Source of the DNA: Chitinophagaceae bacterium
GTDB lineage: Bacteria; Bacteroidota; Bacteroidia; Chitinophagales; Chitinophagaceae
Direction of reading: 5' to 3'
DNA length: 6,685 bases
NCBI GenBank assembly: GCA_003456175.1
Contig: DMPB01000025.1
Span: 4,265-10,949, forward strand
In this document: positions 1 to 6,071 of the stretch, one piece after another
Numbering within the stretch: the first letter of the stretch is position 1
Layout: each line of letters begins with the position of its first letter
The notes under the pieces: model-generated
Seen by the model: the letters and a program-made list of their open reading frames with translations, nothing else
Told to the model about the DNA's origin: nothing
Database searches by the model: none
Made by a program: the position numbers and the translations under genes

Positions 1-187
1 ACAATACGCTGTAGACGCAACTAATTTTCAATATCAGCTACAGTTGCGTAAAACAACTTACTATACTCTTTTTGCAAAAGTGGTAATGCACTATGAGTAT
101 GTATGGTATGGGAAGCAGGTAATTACGCTACAACAATACGAGCAGGCTGCGCAAGATTTCTTAACACTACAACAAAATCTTGTATAG
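1..187 (+). CDS. DUF4129-like protein, C-terminal fragment (5' end outside window)
   Basis: An open frame entered from the left edge (first full codon at base 2) runs for 61 codons to TAG at 185-187. The visible part holds an aromatic-rich motif, YEYVWYG at visible residues 31-37, followed by a helix that reads like ITLQQYEQAAQDFLTLQQNL. This matches what I know of the C-terminal end of the DUF4129 domain, a cytoplasmic domain that usually follows one or more membrane helices and is also found at the end of some membrane transglutaminases. The function is unknown. It sits 3 bases before the DUF4350 gene, and DUF4129 - DUF4350 - MoxR - DUF58 is a familiar order in Bacteroidota, which supports the call. 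The membrane part and the start codon are not in the window. The family call rests on a short stretch and on context, so it is good but not certain. Confidence 0.7.
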   Translation, partial: QYAVDATNFQYQLQLRKTTYYTLFAKVVMHYEYVWYGKQVITLQQYEQAAQDFLTLQQNLV

Positions 188-190
188 CCT

Positions 191-1432
191 ATGTATAAAA
201 AAATAATTGTACCTGCATTATTGCTGCTCACTATAATTGGGTGTGTCATTTTTTTATTGAACCAAGAGCCCGAGCGTGCATTTGATGGCAGAATTACGCT
301 TGATAGAAATCATAAAAGTCCGTATGGTACTTGGGTGGCACATGCGTTGTTGCAAAAGCATTTTAAGAATACTCCCGTTATTATTAATAAAACAGCGCCT
401 GATAGTTATGATAGTAGTATTCCAGATACTGGGGTGAACTTGATAGTGATTGTTGATAAATATTTTGAACCAACGATGTTCGAGTTAGATACACTCGTTC
501 AACTTGCGTATAATGGCAGTCACATATTCATCAATAGCATGGATATGAATGATATTGCGAAAGACTTTTTTAAAGTAAAAGCTCGCAGTTATTACGAGCA
601 AGGCTTTGTTTTTCCTGAAACTTATAATGGAGTATCAATTGATGATTCTTTTTTCGTAACAATCGACAGTAACAACTTTGCCGCACCATTTAAATATGGC
701 TTTCTTGGTGCTGCCTACGCCAATAGCTTTAATGAATGGGATAAAAAGTATGTTTCTCCGCTTGGATTTAGTAAGAATGGTAAGCCTAATTTATTGGCGT
801 ATAAGGTAGGTGAGGGTAGCATTTATGTGATGAGTTCGCCAATAACTTTCACCAATTTTTTCTTATTGCATGGTAATAATCATCAATACTTTAAAAGATT
901 GCTTACACTAGTACCAGAAAAGGTGGATCACGTTGTTTGGGATGAGTACTTTATTAATAAAGCTATAGCTGATACTAAACCTGAAAGTGATGGAATATTA
1001 CGCGTACTGATGCGGCAAGAAGCTTTCAAATGGGCAATATACCTTGCATTAGCAGGATTTTTGTTTTATCTTCTTACTGGTACTAAGCGAAGGCAACAAA
1101 TTATTAAACCGCATGAAAGGCCAAAAAACGAACGCCTCGAATTTGTTACTACTATTGGTAAACTATACTTCGATAAAGGCGATCATAAAAACCTGACAGA
1201 CAAACTTAGTTATCAATGGTTCGATTACATTAGAACACACTATAAAATTTCCACGCAAGTGATTGATGCTACTTTTCCACAAAAGCTTGCTGCTAAAAGT
1301 GGTATTCCTGAAAGTGAAATTACCGATCTGGTATTGACGTATAAAAAAGTGCAGGAGCAAACTGTTATAGCACCGCAGTTACTCATGCAATATCATGAGC
1401 AACTAACAACATTTTATCAAAAAAGTATATGA
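191..1432 (+). CDS. DUF4350 domain-containing membrane protein
   Basis: This 413-residue protein has an N-terminal hydrophobic helix (about residues 5-23), an extracytoplasmic domain (about 30-275), a second membrane helix (about 280-297, WAIYLALAGFLFYLLTG), a basic stop-transfer stretch (TKRRQQ) and a helical C-terminal tail of about 110 residues, presumably cytoplasmic. Features that recall the DUF4350 family are SPYGTW at 43-48, the strand LIVIVD at 84-89 and VVWDEYF at 248-254 just before the second helix. The extracytoplasmic part resembles a GATase-like/Rossmann fold as in other DUF4350 proteins, but no catalytic site is evident. IIGC at residues 15-18 fits a lipobox, yet the hydrophobic stretch continues past the Cys, so a membrane anchor is more likely. 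The ATG at 191 lies 3 bases after the previous stop, and the 3' end overlaps the MoxR start by 4 bases. Its role is probably as membrane partner of the MoxR/DUF58 pair; this is inferred from position only. Confidence 0.85.
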   Translation: MYKKIIVPALLLLTIIGCVIFLLNQEPERAFDGRITLDRNHKSPYGTWVAHALLQKHFKNTPVIINKTAPDSYDSSIPDTGVNLIVIVDKYFEPTMFELDTLVQLAYNGSHIFINSMDMNDIAKDFFKVKARSYYEQGFVFPETYNGVSIDDSFFVTIDSNNFAAPFKYGFLGAAYANSFNEWDKKYVSPLGFSKNGKPNLLAYKVGEGSIYVMSSPITFTNFFLLHGNNHQYFKRLLTLVPEKVDHVVWDEYFINKAIADTKPESDGILRVLMRQEAFKWAIYLALAGFLFYLLTGTKRRQQIIKPHERPKNERLEFVTTIGKLYFDKGDHKNLTDKLSYQWFDYIRTHYKISTQVIDATFPQKLAAKSGIPESEITDLVLTYKKVQEQTVIAPQLLMQYHEQLTTFYQKSI

Positions 1433-2415
1433 ACATGAGCGATACACCTTTATATGAACAACGTATCGATTTGTCGGAGTTAACAACTTCAATGAGCGCA
1501 TTAGAAGGCGAACTGAACAAAGTAATTGTTGGACAGGCAGAAATGTTACATCTCTTAATGGCAGCTATTTTAGCCGATGGACATGTGTTAATTGAAGGTG
1601 TGCCTGGCGTAGCCAAAACATTAACATCGAGGCTTTTGGCAAAGAGCATGCATGTACCATTTAGTCGTATACAGTTCACGCCAGATTTAATGCCAAGCGA
1701 TGTATTAGGTACGAATATTTTCAATCCTGGTGCAGGCAGATTTGAGTTTAAGAAAGGCCCCATCTTCGGTAGCTTAGTGCTGATAGATGAAATTAACAGA
1801 GCACCCGCTAAAACACAAAGTGCCTTGTTTGAGGTAATGGAGGAAAGACAGGTAACCATAGATGGTGTGTCGCATACAATGCCGCAACCTTTTATGGTAG
1901 TAGCTACGCAAAATCCAATTGAGCAAGAAGGTACTTATCGCTTACCAGAAGCTCAACTCGATCGTTTCTTGTTCAAAATTGTTGTGCCTTATCCTAACGA
2001 AGATCAAGAAGTGCAAATCATTCAACGTTTTCATCAATGGGGTAATACCAACGTTTTAGACGCGGTACAAGCCGTAATAGATGCTAATACAATCATTCAT
2101 TTACGTAAGTTAATTAAGCAAATTGTAGTAGAGGAAAAACTGTTGCAATTCATCGCTAAAATTATTGTTGCTACACGTAACGATAAATCTATCTATTTAG
2201 GTGCTTCGCCACGTGCTTCATTGGCGTTGTTGAATGCAGCCAAAGCATTTGCAGCACTCGCTGGCCGCGACTTTATGGTGCCCGATGATATTATTAATGT
2301 TGCTAAACCCGTACTACGCCATCGCATCGTACTAACGCCAGAGCGTGAAATGGAAGGTGTGCGTGAAGACGAAGTTATTGACAAATTAATACATACGATA
2401 GAGGTGCCCCGCTAA
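1429..2415 (+). CDS. MoxR-family AAA+ ATPase
   Basis: This is a 328-residue AAA+ ATPase of the MoxR type, a normal full length for the family. The Walker A motif is GVPGVAKT at 57-64 (Lys63, Thr64), in the MoxR form with Ala before the Lys. Walker B is LVLIDE at 116-121 (Asp120, Glu121). Sensor 1 is in VVATQNPIEQEGTY (Asn162), the probable arginine finger is Arg179 in LDRF, and sensor 2 is in GASPRAS (Arg262) in the C-terminal helical lid. All catalytic elements are present, so it should be active. MoxR proteins are cytosolic oligomeric ATPases that act as chaperones or assembly factors, typically with a partner carrying a von Willebrand A domain. Here the partner is the DUF58 protein encoded directly downstream. 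ATG at 1429 overlaps the previous stop (ATGA); a second ATG at 1435 (residue 3) is an equally possible start. The substrate is unknown. Confidence 0.97.
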   Translation: MNMSDTPLYEQRIDLSELTTSMSALEGELNKVIVGQAEMLHLLMAAILADGHVLIEGVPGVAKTLTSRLLAKSMHVPFSRIQFTPDLMPSDVLGTNIFNPGAGRFEFKKGPIFGSLVLIDEINRAPAKTQSALFEVMEERQVTIDGVSHTMPQPFMVVATQNPIEQEGTYRLPEAQLDRFLFKIVVPYPNEDQEVQIIQRFHQWGNTNVLDAVQAVIDANTIIHLRKLIKQIVVEEKLLQFIAKIIVATRNDKSIYLGASPRASLALLNAAKAFAALAGRDFMVPDDIINVAKPVLRHRIVLTPEREMEGVREDEVIDKLIHTIEVPR

Positions 2416-3758
2416 TGCTGCGAAAATTATTATATCGATTCTCCTTTTTCGGTACACGCTATTTATACAGCGTTGTGGTACTGGCAGTGTTAATAAGTAT
2501 TGCAGCTTATTGGCAACCTCGTTTATTGCAAATCACTAAAATAGTAGTGTTAGCCATTGTATTAATGTTGCTTGTAGATTTTCTATTGCTATACATTAAA
2601 AAGCAACCAATACGAGCCTTACGGCAAATGGCGGAACGCCTCAGCAATGGCGATGAAAACAATGTACGATTACTATTTGAAAACAATTACGGTTACCCTG
2701 TACATGTTACTGTAATTGAAGAGTTGCCTCCACAGCTAAGTCAGCAAAGTTTTACCACAACATTGAGCTTGCCAGCTCAGAAGCAAGTAGTATGGCGATA
2801 TACCGTAACTCCAGCAGAAAGAGGGGTGTATGAGTTTGGTAACATCAATATTATTGTGCGTGGTGTGCTGTTTATGATTGAGCGCCACATTGTGGTTGAA
2901 GCAACGCAAAGGGTAGCTGTGTATCCTGCTTTTATTCAAATGCGAAGGTTTCAGTTGCTAGCAGTTACCAATCAGTTGAATGATGTTGGTTCAAGGCGTT
3001 TGCGCAAGTTGGGTAACAGCTTAGAGTTCGAGCAAATTAAGGAGTATGTTACCGGCGATGATTATCGTAATATCAATTGGAAAGCAACAGCTAGGAAAGG
3101 CTCTTTGATGGTGAATAATTTTATGGATGAGCGTAGCCAACAAGTGATCTGTGTGATTGATAAAGGCCGAACTATGAAAATGCCTTTTGAAGGTATGACC
3201 TTGCTTGATTATGCTGTGAATGCAAGTTTGGTGTTGAGTAATGTTGTACTGAACAAACAAGATAAAGCAGGCGTAGTAGTATTTGGTAAGAAGCTAGATC
3301 AACTCGTACAGCCCGATAAAAAAAGTACCCAGATTAATTTCATACTAGAAAATTTATATCGCTTACAGTCCGATTTCACCGATAGCGATTTTGGTAACCT
3401 TTACACTTCTATTCGTTATCGAATCAAGCAACGCAGCCTACTTGTGCTTTTCACGAACTTCGAGAGTATGTATGGTATGCACCGACAGTTGCATTACTTA
3501 CAGCAATTAAATAATCACCATACATTGTTGGTTGTTTTTTTCGAGAATACTGAGTTGCAAGCACTCGAAGAGCAAAAAGTAACCGATTTAGAAGGGGTGT
3601 ACTTACAAACAGTAGCAAAGAAGTTTGCACTTGAAAAACGCTTGATTGTAAAAGAACTCAATAAGTACGGAATTATGAGTATGCTAACAGCACCACAGCA
3701 CCTTACGGTAAATACTATTAACAAATACATGGAAATTAAAGCTCGCCAAATGATATAA
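2415..3758 (+). CDS. DUF58 domain-containing protein (vWA-like), membrane anchored
   Basis: A 447-residue protein with two membrane helices near the N-terminus (about 15-32 and 42-61), a beta-rich segment (about 80-170) and a DUF58/von Willebrand A-like C-terminal half. The DUF58 signature is clear: EFEQIKEYVTGDDYRNINWKA at 204-224, followed by ARKGSLMVNNFMDER. The next strand, VICVIDKGRTM at 244-254, lies where vWA domains carry the metal-binding DxSxS motif; here it reads Asp249-x-Gly251-x-Thr253. The later strand LLVLFTNFE (342-350) has Asn348 where an Asp is usual. The metal site may therefore be weak or lost. The start codon overlaps the MoxR stop by one base (TAATG), which implies translational coupling and roughly matched production. 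The family is the standard partner of MoxR ATPases; the probable role is as adaptor or substrate-binding subunit at the inner membrane. The exact process is unknown. Confidence 0.93.
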   Translation: MLRKLLYRFSFFGTRYLYSVVVLAVLISIAAYWQPRLLQITKIVVLAIVLMLLVDFLLLYIKKQPIRALRQMAERLSNGDENNVRLLFENNYGYPVHVTVIEELPPQLSQQSFTTTLSLPAQKQVVWRYTVTPAERGVYEFGNINIIVRGVLFMIERHIVVEATQRVAVYPAFIQMRRFQLLAVTNQLNDVGSRRLRKLGNSLEFEQIKEYVTGDDYRNINWKATARKGSLMVNNFMDERSQQVICVIDKGRTMKMPFEGMTLLDYAVNASLVLSNVVLNKQDKAGVVVFGKKLDQLVQPDKKSTQINFILENLYRLQSDFTDSDFGNLYTSIRYRIKQRSLLVLFTNFESMYGMHRQLHYLQQLNNHHTLLVVFFENTELQALEEQKVTDLEGVYLQTVAKKFALEKRLIVKELNKYGIMSMLTAPQHLTVNTINKYMEIKARQMI

Positions 3759-3761
3759 TAC

Positions 3762-4142
3762 TTATTGCGTAGGCATTTGCTTTCCATGAGCCGTTGGAAT
3801 ACCCTGTGCATTTAGATTTACAAACACCAACTTATCAATCGTTAAAATCATTTGTTGCGTAAGCTTATTACTTACTTCGCATCGCATAGTGAGTGAAGTA
3901 TGGCCAAAGTTGATAGCAATAATGGCAATTTCAATGATATCGCCTTGTTTAGGAGCACTAATAAAGTTGATTTCAGAAATATACTTCGTAACAATGTGCT
4001 TGTTTTCTAACTGTGTTAATGCATACAGCGCAGCTTCTTCATCAATCCATTGTAATAAACGACCACCAAACAAGCTATGATTAGGGTTTAAATCTTCGGG
4101 CTTAACCCATTTAAGTGTTTTTAAAGCCAAGCTTTGTTCCAT
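3762..4142 (-). CDS. Acyl-CoA thioesterase, hotdog fold (YciA-like)
   Basis: A 126-residue protein with a single hotdog domain, which hydrolyses acyl-CoA to free fatty acid and CoA in the cytosol. The diagnostic stretch is VKPEDLNPNHSLFGGRLLQW at 13-32, followed by IDEEA. It contains the Asn21...FGG(25-27)...Asp34-Glu35 pattern of the acyl-CoA thioesterase/YciA group; Asp34 is the probable catalytic acid. A second family-like strand is GHTSLTMRCEV at 80-90. Length and motif match a small single-domain enzyme that would assemble as a tetramer or hexamer. Chain-length preference cannot be read from the sequence. It is transcribed towards the DUF58 gene and ends 3 bases from that gene's stop. 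Upstream, an 18-bp hairpin separates it from the protease gene, so it probably has its own promoter in the short space at 4143-4176, though no good match to the Bacteroidota consensus is visible. Confidence 0.92.
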   Translation of the reverse strand: MEQSLALKTLKWVKPEDLNPNHSLFGGRLLQWIDEEAALYALTQLENKHIVTKYISEINFISAPKQGDIIEIAIIAINFGHTSLTMRCEVSNKLTQQMILTIDKLVFVNLNAQGIPTAHGKQMPTQ

Positions 4143-4176
4143 AACGTACTGTTTAACGGCGAATGTACTATGTCAT

Positions 4177-4216
4177 ATCATACAGATGCCCGCCATTTGG
4201 CGGGCATCTGTATGAT
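4177..4216 (-). terminator. 18-bp perfect hairpin after the S8 protease gene
   Basis: Bases 4177-4194 pair perfectly with 4199-4216 around a 4-base loop (ATTT on the plus strand). The loop-proximal half is GC-rich (GATGCCCGCC). It starts 15 bases after the protease stop codon on the minus strand, the usual place for a terminator. No U-run follows on either strand, so it is not a textbook intrinsic terminator; it may instead stop transcription by another route or protect the 3' end of the mRNA. It lies upstream of the thioesterase gene, from which it would insulate the protease transcript. Confidence 0.65.
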
Positions 4217-4231
4217 TGTTATCAAACAATG

Positions 4232-5977
4232 TTAGCTTTTAACATTGTTCTTTTTGAGTGGTGTGTTCACCGGAGGTGTATTGCTTTTGGGTAAAGGCAC
4301 TTTCTTAATTGGTGCTTTATTTTGAGCATTATGCAACGCATCGGCATAAGCAATAGCTGCAGATGCATCTACAAAGCCGCCTGTGTTGCAGAGTGTGTTT
4401 AAGGGAACTACTTCTGTAGAACCAGGTTTAACCACTAAACTAGCGCTATCGTTTGTGTTAATTGTACGTACTGTTTTTTCAATAGCCTGCTTTACTTGTG
4501 CAGCATTTAGCTGAGGGTAATAACTACGAATAAGCGCTGCCATCCCCGCCACAACTGGGCTAGCCATACTAGTACCTTTCAAAAAGCCATATTGGTTGCC
4601 ACCAGGCAGTGTACTATATATTTTAACACCCGGCGCCATTACATCTACAGTGCCTGCGCCATAATTACTGAAATCGGCAATAAAACGATTAGGTGTTGCC
4701 AACGGCGTGCTACTTGCACCAACAGTAATAAAATTACTTGCTTTTTGTGCAGTTGCACCTGTGTAGTATGGGGTAGGATAGTTATAATTACTATCAATAT
4801 TCTTAGCATCGTTACCGGCAGCATGTATAATTAATACGTCTTTACTTTCGGCATAACGTATGGCTTCATCTACCCAAGGTTTTTCCGGACTGTAGCTTTT
4901 CCCGAAGCTCATGTTGATTACTTTGGCGCCATTATCTACAGCATATTTAATGGCAAGAGCAACATCTTTATCCCACTCATCGCCATCGGGTACTGCTCGT
5001 AAAGTCATTACCTGAACATTATCAGTGCATACACCTTCGCAGCCTTCTTTGAAACCTTTCTGTGCTGCAATAATGCCGGTAACATGTGTTCCATGCATGC
5101 TGTTGGGGCCCATGACATCGTTATTGCCGTAAAACTTATCTTTCGGATCAAAGTAGTTGTCTTTAATGATATCGGCACGGTAATCCGGTGGCGTTTTCTC
5201 TTTTGCCGTAAGGCTAGTTTTTTTACCATCTACATACTCATCGAGCATGGTAATAAAGTTCACATTTTTTTCTTCTGGTTCTTGGCCTAGCATCGTCATC
5301 ACGTTAATGTAGCCAAGTTTCGCTTGCTTAGCTTGCGATGTGGTTGGCTGAAAACTTTCTAGCTCTTTGGTAGTGAAAGTATCACGCTTCCATTCGTTTA
5401 TAATGTTGGCGTTATGGCGTTTAATGGTTTTGAGTGCCACTTCTAAAATAGAAATTTCAGTTTGTTCTTCGGTAGTTACCGTCATTTCACTTTCTGCACG
5501 CTTCCACATCAAGTACAGTGCTTTTTCTTGTGGGTTAAGGGTTGTGGTATCTATATTTTTACCCTTATAGGCTTCTTTGAAACGGTGGTACACACGGCTA
5601 CGTTCGTCGCTTGCTTTTTTAACGTTGCGGCCGTCTTTACCGCCTAAAAAATTCCAGCCGTAAATATCATCTATGTAACCATTACCATCATCGTCGATGC
5701 CATTGCCCGGAATTTCTTTGGGGTTACGCCATAAGATGGGTTTTAGTGCTTCGTGTGCTGTATCAACACCACTATCAATCACCGCAACAATTACGGGCTT
5801 AGGCTTTTTATTTTGTAAGAAATTTTTCGCCTTCTGCAATGCAATGCCATTCATGCCCAAGCTATCAGGCCCTTGCAAATGCCAACCTTCTAAGGGTATT
5901 TGTTGTGCCCTTGCGGTAAATGAAAAACCAAGTAGCAGGGCTGTTGTTGCGATATTGAATTTGTAAAAACGCATCAT
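4232..5977 (-). CDS. Secreted S8 family (subtilisin-like) serine protease
   Basis: A 581-residue exported peptidase. A signal peptide covers about residues 1-24 (hydrophobic core TTALLLGFSF, cleavage probably after ARA at 22-24). The catalytic triad is Asp68 (VIAV-type strand VIVAVIDSGVD), His295 (SMHGTHVTG) and Ser470 (GTSMASP), with oxyanion Asn389 (HAAGND), so it should be active. GNGIDDDGNGYIDDIYGWNF at 91-110 is an acidic, probably calcium-binding loop common in subtilases. Asp and His are 227 residues apart, against about 32 in subtilisin, because of a charged, helix-rich insertion (about 112-285). Only about 40 residues separate the signal peptide from the Asp strand, so a standard I9 prodomain is absent. 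The C-terminal tail from about 550 is rich in Lys, Pro and Asn, and no type IX secretion domain is seen. The minus-strand start is ATG at 5975-5977; a second ATG follows directly. Export to the periplasm or beyond is inferred; the substrate is unknown. Confidence 0.96.
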   Translation of the reverse strand: MMRFYKFNIATTALLLGFSFTARAQQIPLEGWHLQGPDSLGMNGIALQKAKNFLQNKKPKPVIVAVIDSGVDTAHEALKPILWRNPKEIPGNGIDDDGNGYIDDIYGWNFLGGKDGRNVKKASDERSRVYHRFKEAYKGKNIDTTTLNPQEKALYLMWKRAESEMTVTTEEQTEISILEVALKTIKRHNANIINEWKRDTFTTKELESFQPTTSQAKQAKLGYINVMTMLGQEPEEKNVNFITMLDEYVDGKKTSLTAKEKTPPDYRADIIKDNYFDPKDKFYGNNDVMGPNSMHGTHVTGIIAAQKGFKEGCEGVCTDNVQVMTLRAVPDGDEWDKDVALAIKYAVDNGAKVINMSFGKSYSPEKPWVDEAIRYAESKDVLIIHAAGNDAKNIDSNYNYPTPYYTGATAQKASNFITVGASSTPLATPNRFIADFSNYGAGTVDVMAPGVKIYSTLPGGNQYGFLKGTSMASPVVAGMAALIRSYYPQLNAAQVKQAIEKTVRTINTNDSASLVVKPGSTEVVPLNTLCNTGGFVDASAAIAYADALHNAQNKAPIKKVPLPKSNTPPVNTPLKKNNVKS

Positions 5978-6002
5978 TTCAAGTACAGGTTAATCGTATG
6001 AA

Positions 6003-6032
6003 AATAGGGCAAGTTGCAATACTTGCCCTATT
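6003..6032 (-). terminator. Intrinsic terminator of the ychF gene
   Basis: Bases 6003-6014 (AATAGGGCAAGT) pair perfectly with 6021-6032 around a 6-base loop, giving a 12-bp stem. On the minus strand the stem is followed by a short T-rich tail (CTATTTTC). It begins 39 bases after the ychF stop codon and ends only 25 bases before the protease start codon, so it should end the ychF transcript and separate the two genes. Confidence 0.7.
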
Positions 6033-6071
6033 GAAAGTTGTAAAAAAACCGTAAAAGTTGAGGAATGGCTT

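Noticed and set aside
1597..1620. Ala in place of Gly before the Walker A Lys (GVPGVAKT) in the MoxR ATPase, considered as a defect
   Set aside because: This form is normal for MoxR-family ATPases, and all other catalytic motifs are intact.
1383..1859. 158-codon open frame on the minus strand opposite the MoxR and DUF4350 genes
   Set aside because: It lies wholly opposite well-supported coding sequence, its protein resembles no family I know, and it is Ser/Cys/Ile-rich as expected for an antisense shadow.
95..3479. The 16-base string GAGTATGTATGGTATG occurs at 95-110 and again at 3464-3479
   Set aside because: Both copies lie inside coding regions (the DUF4129 fragment and DUF58) in different reading frames, encoding YVWYG and SMYGM. 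With only two copies and low complexity, chance is the simpler explanation.
4160..4167. TACATTCG on the minus strand, 17 bases before the thioesterase start, as a Bacteroidota -7 element (TAnnTTTG)
   Set aside because: It has one mismatch, and no TTTG-like -33 element lies at the right distance, which falls inside the hairpin. Too weak to list as a promoter.
4592..5966. Several plus-strand open frames of 60-90 codons opposite the S8 protease
   Set aside because: All are antisense to conserved protease sequence, rich in Cys, Phe and Ile, and show no recognisable domain or start context.
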